From an uncultured Sphingomonadales bacterium (GTDB lineage Bacteria > Pseudomonadota > Alphaproteobacteria > Sphingomonadales > Sphingomonadaceae), in contig CAILBC010000022.1 of the NCBI GenBank assembly GCA_903832325.1, positions 186,001-250,000 on the forward strand: DNA of 64,000 bases. The letters are read 5' to 3'. The notes below the pieces were generated by a model. It was not told the origin of the DNA. It did not search any database and saw nothing but the letters and a program-made list of their open reading frames with translations. A program made the translations under genes and the position numbers. Positions 53,302-62,433 of this stretch are shown one piece after another (the stretch's first letter is position 1; every line of letters begins with the position of its first letter).

Positions 53302-54129
53302 TCATTCCGCGCCGGGTGACGCCGACGCCCCCGGACGCGGCACGCCTTCGGCCGCACGCATGGCCCGGCCGATCGGGCCCGGCAACGTGGGCGCGCCGCC
53401 ATGGCGCCCCGGAAGCGGCGCCGAAGGCAGCGGTGTGGCGGGGGCATTTTCGGGCGGCACATAGCGGACATCGGCCAGACGCTTGTCCACCTTGATATGG
53501 TGGCGCGCGCCCACTGTCTTGATCACTGCGCGGATATCCCCGGCATAGGGGGCATCGGGCGGGGTATCCTGCAACAGCGCCAGCCAGCCGCGGATCGCGC
53601 GGCGGTGCTGCCCGGCCAGATCCCAGCCCACCGCGCGGTAATAGCGCGCGCGCGCATCCTTCGGGTCCAGCCGGATCGCGGTATCGAACGCGGCGCGCGC
53701 CTCGTGCGGCATCTGGCGCTGGTCTTTGCGCGCCTGCAGCAGCGCCTCGCCCAGGAACGAAAACGTGCGCGCATTGGTGGGATCGACAAACGTGGCGTGG
53801 CGCAGCGCGTCGGCGGCCTGGGCAAACTGGTCACGCTGAAAATAGGACCAGCCCAGCGTCCGCCAGGCATCGGCATCATCGGGGGTTTCGTGCACCTGGC
53901 GTTGCAGCCGGGTGATCACATCCTCTACCGTGGCCGCCGGGGTTTCGCGCGGGGCCGGGGCCACGGCCATCGGCATTCCGGCGCTTTGCCGCTGGTTGCG
54001 ATAGATCGCCACGCCCGACACGCCGATCGCCGCCACCGCGCCAAGCGCGAGCGCCAGCCGCCACAGCACTGCGCCCAGGCCCAGCGGCGGTGCGCCATGG
54101 CTATCCCCGGCAGGATCGCGATCAATCAT
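53302..54129 (-). CDS. Membrane-anchored TPR protein (CcmH/NrfG C-domain-like)
   Basis: 275 residues from the ATG at 54129, after AAAGGA. One N-terminal helix (VLWRLALALGAVAAIGVSGVAIY) is followed by TPR units: VEDVITRLQRQVHETPDDADAWRTLGWSYFQRDQFAQAADALRHA, then DPTNARTFSFLGEALLQAR, then DPKDARARYYRAVGWDLAG. The TPR part reads like the periplasmic CcmI/NrfG domain that holds apocytochrome c. No other ccm gene is present, so the role is uncertain. The C-terminal tail is Pro/Gly-rich. It lies downstream of rpoN, 145 bp away. Confidence 0.72.
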   Translation of the reverse strand: MIDRDPAGDSHGAPPLGLGAVLWRLALALGAVAAIGVSGVAIYRNQRQSAGMPMAVAPAPRETPAATVEDVITRLQRQVHETPDDADAWRTLGWSYFQRDQFAQAADALRHATFVDPTNARTFSFLGEALLQARKDQRQMPHEARAAFDTAIRLDPKDARARYYRAVGWDLAGQHRRAIRGWLALLQDTPPDAPYAGDIRAVIKTVGARHHIKVDKRLADVRYVPPENAPATPLPSAPLPGRHGGAPTLPGPIGRAMRAAEGVPRPGASASPGAE

Positions 54130-54274
54130 GCCGAAGGGTCCTTTGGGGTTCGCGCGCGGGGTGCCGTGGTGGCCTTTGTCATCACCGATCGCGCATATCC
54201 CTGCGCCGGGGGCGGTGGCAAGGTATCGCGCACATTGTCCGGCAAAGGGTGGCACGCGCCCATGCGCAAAACCC

Positions 54275-55864
54275 TCACGAACGGCCGCCGGCATTCATAC
54301 CGGCTTTTTGTCCCAGGGCCCTCTGTCGACGCCGCTGCACCGAGCTGCCAAGGCCGATCGCCTCGCGATATTTGGCCACCGTGCGCCGCGCCAGGTCAAA
54401 CCCCCGGTCTTTCAGCAGATCGACCAGCGCATCGTCCGACAGCACGGCATCGGCGGTTTCGGCATCGATCAGCTGGCGGATCGCGGCCTTGACCGCTTCG
54501 GCCGAAACGGCACCCTCGCCATCGGACGAGGCGACGCCCGAGGTGAAGAAGTATTTCAGTTCGAACGTGCCGCGCGCGCAGTGCAGGTACTTGTTCGACG
54601 TCACCCGGCTGACAGTCGATTCGTGCAGCGCCACCGCCTCGGCCACGGTGCGCAGCGTCAGCGGGCGCAAATGCGATACGCCGTGGCGGAAAAATCCGTC
54701 CTGCTGGCGCACCACTTCGCTCGCCACTTTCAAAATGGTCTTTTGCCGCTGGTCCAGCGCCTTCAACAGCCAGTTGGCATCGGCCAGCCGCTCGCCCAGC
54801 CAGGCGCGCGCCTCTTTGGTGACACAGGCGCCGCGCATTTCAACGAAATAGCGGCGGTTGACAATCAGGCGCGGCAGCGTCGCCTGGTTGATCGCAATAT
54901 CGAACCCCGCGGCGCCATCGGCCATGATCACCGCGCGCACCAGAATGTCGGGCACGATCGCTTCGGCCACCCCGCCGCCAAAGCGCAGCCCCGGTTTGGG
55001 GTCATAGCCGCGCAATTCGGACAGCATGTCGGAAAAATCTTCGTCATCCACGCCGCACAGGCGTTGCAGCCGCGCCAGTTCGCCTTTGCCGACCAGATCG
55101 AGATTGGCGAGCAGACGCGCCATGCACGGATCATGACGATCGGCCTCACGCGCTTGCAGCGCCAGGCATTCGCCCAGATCGCGCGCGCCGATCCCGGTGG
55201 GATCAAGCGTTTGCACCAGCATCAGCGCGGCTTCGGCGCGATCGGGCGGCACATCGAGCATCGCGGCCACTCCGGCCAGCGGCTGGGTCAGGTATCCCGC
55301 TTCGTCGAGCTGATCGATCAGCCAGCGCGCGATGAACAGCAGCTGCGGATCGCGCGTGGTCGCACCGATCTGCGCGTGCAGATGCGCGGCCAGGCTCGCT
55401 TCGCCACCGCCGTGGTCATCGATGCCCGGGCCTTCGCCTTCGGCACCACTGCCCCCGGCCGCGCTCCAGTCGCCGCTATCGCCCAACCCGTTGTTGTTGT
55501 CTGGCCCGCTGTTGTCGCCCAGTCTGGTATTGTCCGGTCTGGTATTGTCCCCCGTATCGCGATCGCGATCGAGGCTGGCCGGATCGATATCGAGCGGCTG
55601 GTCTTCGGCGGCGCGGCCTTCGCCGACCAGTTGATCGACCGGCGAGGTTTCAAGATGGGTGCGGCGCAGATCGGCATCGACCGGCAGGTCGGCATCGATG
55701 CCGGATTCGGCCATATCAAGCAGCGGATTGGCATCGAGCGCTTCGCCGATGAACGCTTCGACTTCGAGATTCGACAGCGTCAGCAGCTTGATCGCCTGCT
55801 GCAATTGCGGCGTCATCACCAGTGACTGGCTCTGGCGAAGGTCCAGCCTTGGTCCGATAGCCAC
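54275..55864 (-). CDS. rpoN: RNA polymerase sigma-54 factor
   Basis: 529 residues from a GTG at 55864 (VAIGPRLDLRQSQ), with a G-rich stretch upstream. Region I, which contacts activators, is LRQSQSLVMTPQLQQAIKLL. The core-binding and -12 recognition segments follow (HESTVSRVTSNKYLHCARGTFELKYFFTSG). The DNA-binding RpoN box ARRTVAKYRE is near the C-terminus. Region II is acidic and Asn/Gly-rich and contains a duplicated 15-bp unit (55522-55551). It sits 25 bp after lptB, the usual order in Proteobacteria. Confidence 0.95.
   Translation of the reverse strand: MAIGPRLDLRQSQSLVMTPQLQQAIKLLTLSNLEVEAFIGEALDANPLLDMAESGIDADLPVDADLRRTHLETSPVDQLVGEGRAAEDQPLDIDPASLDRDRDTGDNTRPDNTRLGDNSGPDNNNGLGDSGDWSAAGGSGAEGEGPGIDDHGGGEASLAAHLHAQIGATTRDPQLLFIARWLIDQLDEAGYLTQPLAGVAAMLDVPPDRAEAALMLVQTLDPTGIGARDLGECLALQAREADRHDPCMARLLANLDLVGKGELARLQRLCGVDDEDFSDMLSELRGYDPKPGLRFGGGVAEAIVPDILVRAVIMADGAAGFDIAINQATLPRLIVNRRYFVEMRGACVTKEARAWLGERLADANWLLKALDQRQKTILKVASEVVRQQDGFFRHGVSHLRPLTLRTVAEAVALHESTVSRVTSNKYLHCARGTFELKYFFTSGVASSDGEGAVSAEAVKAAIRQLIDAETADAVLSDDALVDLLKDRGFDLARRTVAKYREAIGLGSSVQRRRQRALGQKAGMNAGGRS
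55522..55551. repeat. 15-bp tandem duplication in rpoN region II
   Basis: GTCTGGTATTGTCCG and GTCTGGTATTGTCCC lie back to back. Neighbouring bases (55490-55521) look like older, diverged units. They encode D-N-T-R-[PL] in the acidic linker. Confidence 0.8.
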
Positions 55865-55889
55865 TGCCGTTAGCCCCCCCGAGCCGGCA

Positions 55890-56681
55890 TCAGAGCGTGA
55901 AACCCTCGCCCAGATAGAGCCGGCGGACATTGGGATCGGCCACCAGCGCCTCGGGGCTGCCGGCAAACAGCACCTGGCCGCCATAGATGATGCAGGCCCG
56001 ATCGACGATATCGAGCGTTTCGCGCACGTTGTGATCGGTGATCAGCACGCCGATGCCGCGCTGTTTCAGATCGGTGACCAGGTGGCGGATATCGTTGATC
56101 GAAATCGGGTCGATCCCGGCAAAGGGTTCATCGAGCAGGATGATCGACGGCCGCGCCGCCAGCGCGCGGGCGATTTCGCAACGCCGCCGTTCGCCGCCCG
56201 ACAGCGCCATGGCCGGGCTGGCGCGCAGCCGGGTCAGGCCGAATTCTTCGAGCAGCCGCTCCAGCTCGGATGCGCGGGTGGCGCGATCGGGTTCGATCAG
56301 TTCGAGCACCGTGGCGATGTTCTGTTCGACTGTAAGCCCGCGAAAGATCGAGGTTTCCTGCGGCAGATAGCCCAGCCCGAGGATCGCACGGCGATACATC
56401 GGCAGGCGGGTGATATCCACGCCATCAAGCAGGATGCGGCCCGAATCGGGGCGCACCAGCCCCATGATCGAATAGAAACAGGTGGTCTTTCCCGCGCCGT
56501 TGGGGCCAAGCAGGCCAAGCACTTCGCCCTTTGCCACCGACAGCGAGATGTCAGACAGCACCGCGCGCTTGTCATAGGACTTGGCGATCGAAACGACCTC
56601 AAGCCCGCTGGCCGGGTGCAGGTCCGCGGATGCAGCGGGGTCTTGCACGACTGATTCTGGGCTGTTGCCGCTGGCTGTCAT
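55890..56681 (-). CDS. lptB: LPS export ABC transporter ATPase LptB
   Basis: 263 residues from the ATG at 56681. ATPase that powers lipopolysaccharide transport from the inner membrane. Walker A is GPNGAGKTTCFYSIMG, the Q-loop region LGYLPQETSIFRGLTVEQNI is diagnostic for LptB, the signature is ALSGGERRRCEIARAL, Walker B IILLDEPFAGIDP, and the C-terminal part contains ITDHNVRETL. An extra 25-residue N-terminus precedes the ABC core. lptA and lptC are not adjacent upstream, where a divergent gene begins. Confidence 0.95.
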   Translation of the reverse strand: MTASGNSPESVVQDPAASADLHPASGLEVVSIAKSYDKRAVLSDISLSVAKGEVLGLLGPNGAGKTTCFYSIMGLVRPDSGRILLDGVDITRLPMYRRAILGLGYLPQETSIFRGLTVEQNIATVLELIEPDRATRASELERLLEEFGLTRLRASPAMALSGGERRRCEIARALAARPSIILLDEPFAGIDPISINDIRHLVTDLKQRGIGVLITDHNVRETLDIVDRACIIYGGQVLFAGSPEALVADPNVRRLYLGEGFTL

Positions 56682-56927
56682 CGTTTCGCGCAATCGTTGT
56701 CCATGGTGTTCCCAAAAGGCGAAAGCCGCCCGGCGGTTGCGCCCGTCATAGCCTGCCCGGGCCGGCTGGCAAACCCCGCCGCATCGCATCTGGCAGGATT
56801 TGTGCATGGTCAGTCGTGTTCGCAAGGCAGATCGGCGCTCTGGATCGGGGCTTTGCGCGATTCAACCCACTTGCCAAGCGGTCGCCGGCATGATCTACTT
56901 TTTCCACCGGAGAGAAGGACCAGGACG

Positions 56928-57350
56928 ATGGCAAAAGCCACTGCGCAGTCCCCAGTTAAACTTGGCCAGACCCTCAAGGTTGCTGGCGCGACCCATCTGC
57001 CCGCCCGCGCCGCGACCCACCGGCTCGACTGGCGCAAGCGGATGAGCGACACCGTGGCCTATGCGCTGCTGGTCTATACCACCTTGCAGATTTTCGTGAC
57101 GATCAACGTGATGTCGGATCAGAACGCATCGATGCTGCCGCTGTTTGCGCTGGTGGTGCTGGTGGCGGGGATCATCCCGCTGTTCCGCCATTACGAACGC
57201 CATTGGGAAGGGCTGGGCGATGCGGGCGCGGCCGATCCGGCCTATCGCACGCTGTTCCGCCGCGATCAGCTTTCGGTGTGGCTGTTTGCGGTGGGCCTGC
57301 CCTTTGCGGTGACCGGGCTGTTCAAGCTGGCCGTTTCCCTTCTCGCCTGA
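56928..57350 (+). CDS. Small conserved membrane protein
   Basis: 140 residues from the ATG at 56928, after GGAGAGAAGGACCAGG. No family is recognised. A basic N-terminal 40 residues precedes two hydrophobic helices (VAYALLVYTTLQIFVTINVM; MLPLFALVVLVAGIIPLF), an amphipathic, charged loop (RHYERHWEGL), and a third helix (LSVWLFAVGLPFAVTGLFKLAVSLL). It diverges from lptB and lies upstream of pmbA with a 127-bp gap. Confidence 0.65.
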   Translation: MAKATAQSPVKLGQTLKVAGATHLPARAATHRLDWRKRMSDTVAYALLVYTTLQIFVTINVMSDQNASMLPLFALVVLVAGIIPLFRHYERHWEGLGDAGAADPAYRTLFRRDQLSVWLFAVGLPFAVTGLFKLAVSLLA

Positions 57351-57477
57351 AAGCCCCGCAAAGGCCCCCGAAAAAGACCGTGCAGGGCGCGCTGGTCCCA
57401 TTGAAATGTTGATGGCATCGGGGCGCGGGGGTAAGCGGCGTGGCTTGACCCTTGCGCAGACTGGACCAACCTGACCG

Positions 57478-58824
57478 ATGCTTTCTCCCGAAGATGCCCA
57501 GGACCGTTGTCAGGCCCTGCTGGTGCGCGCGCAGGCGGCGGGCGCGACCGCGGCCGATGTGGTCTATCTTGCCAACGGGTCGCAAAGCGTGAGCGTGCGG
57601 CTGGGCGCGCTCGAAGATGTGGAACGGTCCGAATCCGAACATATCGGGCTGCGCGTTTTTGCCGGCGGCGGTTCGGCCTCGATCGGATCGACCGATCTGG
57701 GCGATGCCGCGCTGGATGAACTGGCCGCCCGCGCGGTGGCGATGGCACGGCTGGCGCCGCCCGATCGTTATGCCGGGCTTGCCGATGCGGCGCTGCTGCT
57801 GCGCGATGCCGTGCCGGCGCTCGATCTGGATGACGGGGGGGAGGCCGAGCCCCAGGCGCTGCGCCGCATGGCCGAAGCAGTCGAAGCCGCCGCACTGGCC
57901 GTGCCAGGGGTGACCAACAGCAACGGCGGCAGCGCCAGCAGCGGCCGTTCGGTCTTTGCACTGGCCACCAGCCACGGTTTTTCCGGCGCCTATGCCGCGA
58001 GCAGCCACGGCATTTCGGCCAGCGTGGTGGCTGGCGAAGGCGCCACGATGCAGCGCGATCATGCCTGGGCATCGGCACGCCATGCGGCCGATCTACCCGC
58101 AATCGATACGATCGGGCGGGAAGCGGGCACGCGTGCGGTGCGCCGGGTGAACCCCGGCCGCATGCGCAGCGGGCCGATGAGCGTGGTGTTCGATCCGCGC
58201 GTGGGGGCATCGCTGGTCGGGCATCTGATCGGGGCGATGGCCGGATCGTCAATCGCGCGCCGCGCCAGTTTCCTGCTCGATCGCGATGGTGCGCAACTGT
58301 TCGACAGCGCGATCACCATTGCCGAAGATCCGCATGTGCGGCGCGGGCTGCGATCGCGCCCGTTCGACGGCGAAGGACTGCCCACCGCCCCGCGTGCGCT
58401 GATCGAGGCGGGCCGGCTGAGCGGATGGCTGATGGATTCGGCCGCCGCGCGCCAATTGGGCCTGGCCCCCACCGGCCATGGCAGCCGCGGCGGATCGGGC
58501 GCACCGCATGTTGCCACCGCCAATGTCGTGCTGATGCCGGGCACGCTGAGCCCGGCGCACCTGATCGCCGACATCGATGAAGGCGTCTATGTTACCGAAC
58601 TGATCGGCAGCGGCGTGAACGGGGTGACCGGGGATTACAGCCGGGGCGCCAGTGGCTATCGCATCAGCGGCGGGGTGATCGGCGAACCGGTCGCCGAATT
58701 CACCATCGCCGGCAATCTGATCGGCATGTTTGCCGCGCTGGTGGCCGCAGACGATCTGGAGCGCAAGCATGGCATCGACGTGCCGACCTTGCGCATCGAC
58801 GGCATGACGGTTGCCGGGGACTGA
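57478..58824 (+). CDS. pmbA: PmbA/TldE-like subunit of the TldD/E metalloprotease
   Basis: 448 residues, ATG at 57478. The family reads clearly: SVSVRLGALEDVERSESEHIGLRVFAGGGSASIGSTD near the start, then MSVVFDPRVGASLVGHLIGAMAGSSIARRASFL and GVYVTELIGSGVNGVTGDYSRGASGYRI near the end. TldE lacks the zinc ligands and works with TldD, cleaving peptides in processing of modified peptides and toxins. No tldD is in the window. Confidence 0.92.
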   Translation: MLSPEDAQDRCQALLVRAQAAGATAADVVYLANGSQSVSVRLGALEDVERSESEHIGLRVFAGGGSASIGSTDLGDAALDELAARAVAMARLAPPDRYAGLADAALLLRDAVPALDLDDGGEAEPQALRRMAEAVEAAALAVPGVTNSNGGSASSGRSVFALATSHGFSGAYAASSHGISASVVAGEGATMQRDHAWASARHAADLPAIDTIGREAGTRAVRRVNPGRMRSGPMSVVFDPRVGASLVGHLIGAMAGSSIARRASFLLDRDGAQLFDSAITIAEDPHVRRGLRSRPFDGEGLPTAPRALIEAGRLSGWLMDSAAARQLGLAPTGHGSRGGSGAPHVATANVVLMPGTLSPAHLIADIDEGVYVTELIGSGVNGVTGDYSRGASGYRISGGVIGEPVAEFTIAGNLIGMFAALVAADDLERKHGIDVPTLRIDGMTVAGD

Positions 58825-58851
58825 ACCCCGGCAACACGCAAAGCGTCAGTT

Positions 58852-59394
58852 TCAGCCCGAATGCTTCGCCGCGTTGTAGCGGTCGATGGCTTCGAGCGTG
58901 ATGCGGCGGGCGTCTTCGGCGCCGCCCCAGGTGCCGACGCGCACCCACTTTTCCTTTTCCAGGTCTTTGTAATGCGTGAAAAAGTGTTCGATCTGCGCGA
59001 GCACGATTTCGGGCAGGTCGGACTTTTCGATCACATCGGTGTAATACGGAAAAGTCTTGTCGTCGGGCACGCAGATCAGCTTTTCATCGCCGCCGTGTTC
59101 GTCTTCCAGGTTCAGCACCGCGATCGGCCGCGCGCGCACCACCGATCCGGGCACGAACGGTGACCGCGCGATCACCAGTGCATCGAGCGGATCGCCATCG
59201 GGCGACAGGGTGTGCGGGACAAAGCCGTAATTGGCGGGATAGCGCATCGGCGTGTGCAGGATGCGATCGACAAACAGCGCGCCCGACGCCTTGTCGAATT
59301 CATACTTCACCGGTTCGCCGCCCACCGGCACTTCGATGATCACGTTCAGGCTTTCCGGGGGATTGCTGCCGGTCGGAATCATGTCGATGCGCAT
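58852..59394 (-). CDS. ppa: Inorganic pyrophosphatase
   Basis: 180 residues, ATG at 59394. Family I soluble pyrophosphatase. The metal-binding signature DGDPLDALV is intact, as are YGFVPHTL, VPDDKTFPYY and the KDLEKEKWVRVGTWGG region. It hydrolyses the pyrophosphate made in biosynthesis. The upstream sequence on the minus strand is AT-rich (59465-59505) and probably contains its promoter. It converges on pmbA across 27 bp. Confidence 0.97.
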   Translation of the reverse strand: MRIDMIPTGSNPPESLNVIIEVPVGGEPVKYEFDKASGALFVDRILHTPMRYPANYGFVPHTLSPDGDPLDALVIARSPFVPGSVVRARPIAVLNLEDEHGGDEKLICVPDDKTFPYYTDVIEKSDLPEIVLAQIEHFFTHYKDLEKEKWVRVGTWGGAEDARRITLEAIDRYNAAKHSG

Positions 59395-59510
59395 AAACTG
59401 CCTTTGCTGCAGGGGCCCAGACGGGGCCGGTGGCGAATGATGCGATGGCCTCTAGCCTGCGTTTTTGTGCATCGCAACAAAAGTTATATCATACCAAAGT
59501 GCAAGGATGT

Positions 59511-60242
59511 TCAGCCCGCCGCCCCGCCGATGGCGTTGATGGTAAAGGCAATGACCCCGATGTTGAACACAAATGCGGCAAAGCCGTGCAGGATCGCGAT
59601 GCGCCGGATCGCCTTGCCGGTAATGTTCACATCGGCGGTCTGGAATGTCATGCCCAGCGTGAACGCGAAATAGACGAAATCGAGATAATCGGGATCTTCG
59701 CCGCCAGGAATGTCGAGCCCGCAGCGGTCTGCGCCCGCTTCGCCGTCAATCGTTTCATCCGCGCTGTAATAGAGATGCGCATAGTGCAGCGCATAGACCA
59801 TGTTGGCAAACAGCCAGGTCAGCATCAGCGTGCCAATCACCTTTGCCAGCGCAATCGCCCGGCTGCCGGCTGCACCATGGCCGACATGCGGCAATTCGCC
59901 CGCGATTGCGGCCATGATCACCACAGTCAGAAGCGTGGTGATGCCCAGCACCACCACCCGGTTGGCATCGTTGCGCGCCGCCTGCTGCCGCATCGCCGCG
60001 CTGTCGCACCGCTGGCGGAACAGCGGCGCCAGGCTGATCAGAAACACCAGCGCAGCGCCATCAAAGCCCAGATCGAGCGAATCGGCCAGCGTGTGACCCA
60101 GCGCGCGCCACAGCCAGGCGCCCCCGGCAAACAGCGCGATGAACAGCAGGAACCGCGGCGGGGCCAGCCATTGCCCGATACCGCCCGGCATGGCCGCACG
60201 CGCCGGTGCGCCATCATCCCGCGCCACGCTATCCGTCACCAC
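59511..60242 (-). CDS. DUF1345 membrane protein
   Basis: 243 residues from a GTG at 60242 with CAGGAG nine bases upstream; an ATG at 60191 would give a shorter form. About five membrane helices are visible (LLFIALFAGGAWLW; GAALVFLISLAPLF; VVVLGITTLLTVVIMAAIAG; LAKVIGTLMLTWLFANMVYAL; AAFVFNIGVIAFTINAI). The DUF1345 signature DYLDFVYFAFTLGMTFQTADV is present. The function of the family is unknown. Confidence 0.85.
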   Translation of the reverse strand: MVTDSVARDDGAPARAAMPGGIGQWLAPPRFLLFIALFAGGAWLWRALGHTLADSLDLGFDGAALVFLISLAPLFRQRCDSAAMRQQAARNDANRVVVLGITTLLTVVIMAAIAGELPHVGHGAAGSRAIALAKVIGTLMLTWLFANMVYALHYAHLYYSADETIDGEAGADRCGLDIPGGEDPDYLDFVYFAFTLGMTFQTADVNITGKAIRRIAILHGFAAFVFNIGVIAFTINAIGGAAG

Positions 60243-60289
60243 GCCATTTTGCTCCTGCAATCGAAGCCGTCCCGGTCACTGCCCCCCGG

Positions 60290-62284
60290 TTAACGGGTTG
60301 CTGGCGCCCGGTGCGGCGCCAGCAGGCGATCGAGCCCCGTCGGCCCTTTGGCCGCGGCATCACGTTCCAGCCACGGATAGCGCAATCCGCCGTGATAGGC
60401 GATGGTGACCGTGTCAAACCGCCCGTCGCGTTTGACCAGCAGCGCAATCGGCTTTGCATCCGCGGCTTTGGCCGCAGTCAGCGCGGCCTTGATCGTATCG
60501 GCGTCATAGGCAAGGTCGTTCACCGCAAAGATCTGCACCCCGGGCACGATTCCCGCCTTGAACGCGGGGCTGCCCCACAGCGTGGACAGCACTTTGCCTT
60601 CGCGATCGAGCGTGACCCCCAGCGAATAGCCCAGCCCCAGCGTCTTGGCCTCGCCCATGCGCCCCTGGTCATAGGGATTGGGCTCTTCCTTCCACACCAG
60701 GTGATATCCGCCGCGTTCGATCCCGCCCATCGGCACCGGCTGCCCGGGGGATTCGATCCGCGTTTTCAGGAACGCGCTCCAGTCATAGGGAAAGATCGCG
60801 TTGAGCGTGGCAACGACATCGGCGCGGGTATAGGGCAGCACGCCCCAATCGCCATTGCGCATGCCATAGAACGCATGGGCAAAATCATCGATGCCCCGCG
60901 CGCCGGCGGTGCCATCGCGGATGATCTGATCGGCCTCAAGCCAGACCAGCGCGCCTTCGGTATAGTAATCTTCGCCGCGCGACATCGAGGGATAGGGCTT
61001 TGGCCGGCGCGAGGCAAAGATCGGATCGGCGGTGGTATCTTCCACCGATCGCCATTCGCGCCCCGCGGTCGCGCTGAACGTGCCGGCATAAGTCGCAAGT
61101 TCGGCCAGCACCATCGCCCTGGACTGCACGCCCGATCGCGCCGCCAGCACCAGGCCCCAGAACTGCGTCTGGCCTTCATAGACCCACAGCAGGTTGTCGA
61201 TCATCGGCTGGCGATAATCGGGCGTCCACAACTGCGCCGGGCGGCGGAATTTGCCATCCCACGAATGCGAATATTCGTGCGGCACAACATTGCGATCCCA
61301 ATCGGTGGCGGCCCAGTCGGTCCACGCCTTGGGCACATACGTGCTTTCATTCGACCGGTGGTGTTCCAGCCCGACCCCGCTCAGCCGGTCGGTCAGCGCC
61401 AGCAGGAAATCATAATGATCGAAATGGCGCGCGCCAAACGCGGCGTCGGCCTCTTTCACCAGATTGCGATAGGTTTCGAGGTTTTCGGGCTTGATCGCCA
61501 GCAACTCTTCGCGATCGGCCACGGCATCGATTGCAATGCCTTCGCCGATCGGGATGCGCCGCGCGTGCTTGCCCGCAAAGATCGGCGAATCGACCAGCGT
61601 TTCGTAATCGGTCGTATCCCAGGCGTTGCGGTTCGCGCTGACCGTCTTGCCGTCCAGCGCGGTGAACGCGGTGAACCCTTCGGGAAAAGTCACGCTGGGC
61701 TTTACCCGGATCTGGCGCACATAGTGCCCGGCGGGATAGAGCGTCATCTTGTCCCATTCCAGATTGACGATCTCGCGCGTTACGGTCACCCGGTCGCCGG
61801 GTTCCTGATGCAGCGGAGAAGTGTGGATCAACTGCGCGGTGACGCTTTGCGTGCCGGCGGGCAGATCGACCACATAGGCATAGATATCAACCGGATCGCG
61901 GTGCCAGGGCAGATCTTTGCCGGCGGCGCTGAAATGCACCCCGACCAGTTCTGCCGGCAGGCCCGAACGGCTGTGGTGCCCCGGAATCCATTCGGGCAGC
62001 AGCAGCGCCAACTGTTTTGCACCGGGTTCAACGGGAATGGTTTCGGTGACGCGATAGACCCCGGTGGCAAGGTCGGTGGCATCGATATCCACCGCGATTG
62101 TGCCGGGATAGGGCACATCGGCCGGATCGGGCAGCGCCCGGGTGACCGGAACCGCCATCGGCAGCGAATTGGTGGCGGGCTGGATTTGCGCCTGCGCGGG
62201 CACAGCCGCCGCAAGGATCAGAACCGGGATGAAGGCGGAGGCACGAAGCGCCCCGCCGCGCAGCAGCGAAGAAATGTGTGTCAT
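60290..62284 (-). CDS. M61-family glycyl aminopeptidase with PDZ domain, exported
   Basis: 664 residues from the ATG at 62284, after ATGGAACGGC. The signal peptide is [18 protein letters not shown]. The N-terminal beta domain is followed by the catalytic zinc motif HEYSHSW, with the third ligand Glu in [15 protein letters not shown]-terminal PDZ domain covers about residues 540-640 ([40 protein letters not shown]). The family cleaves N-terminal Gly/Ala from peptides in the periplasm. It diverges from hisS. Confidence 0.93.
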   Translation of the reverse strand: MTHISSLLRGGALRASAFIPVLILAAAVPAQAQIQPATNSLPMAVPVTRALPDPADVPYPGTIAVDIDATDLATGVYRVTETIPVEPGAKQLALLLPEWIPGHHSRSGLPAELVGVHFSAAGKDLPWHRDPVDIYAYVVDLPAGTQSVTAQLIHTSPLHQEPGDRVTVTREIVNLEWDKMTLYPAGHYVRQIRVKPSVTFPEGFTAFTALDGKTVSANRNAWDTTDYETLVDSPIFAGKHARRIPIGEGIAIDAVADREELLAIKPENLETYRNLVKEADAAFGARHFDHYDFLLALTDRLSGVGLEHHRSNESTYVPKAWTDWAATDWDRNVVPHEYSHSWDGKFRRPAQLWTPDYRQPMIDNLLWVYEGQTQFWGLVLAARSGVQSRAMVLAELATYAGTFSATAGREWRSVEDTTADPIFASRRPKPYPSMSRGEDYYTEGALVWLEADQIIRDGTAGARGIDDFAHAFYGMRNGDWGVLPYTRADVVATLNAIFPYDWSAFLKTRIESPGQPVPMGGIERGGYHLVWKEEPNPYDQGRMGEAKTLGLGYSLGVTLDREGKVLSTLWGSPAFKAGIVPGVQIFAVNDLAYDADTIKAALTAAKAADAKPIALLVKRDGRFDTVTIAYHGGLRYPWLERDAAAKGPTGLDRLLAPHRAPATR

Positions 62285-62433
62285 TGCCGTTCCATGACAA
62301 TTTGATGGCGTCGGCGCAACCGCCCCGGAGGCCCACCCCCCAGCCTTTTGTAGCGGCCATGATTGCGGGCGCTGCCGCGACGATGAAAAAACCGGTTCCC
62401 GTTTTTTTGCGCTTTGCTTTATGCGCGCAAGCC

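Noticed and set aside
60206..62305. 699-codon plus-strand open frame opposite the M61 peptidase
   Set aside because: Antisense shadow. The minus strand encodes an intact peptidase with zinc motif, signal peptide and PDZ domain.
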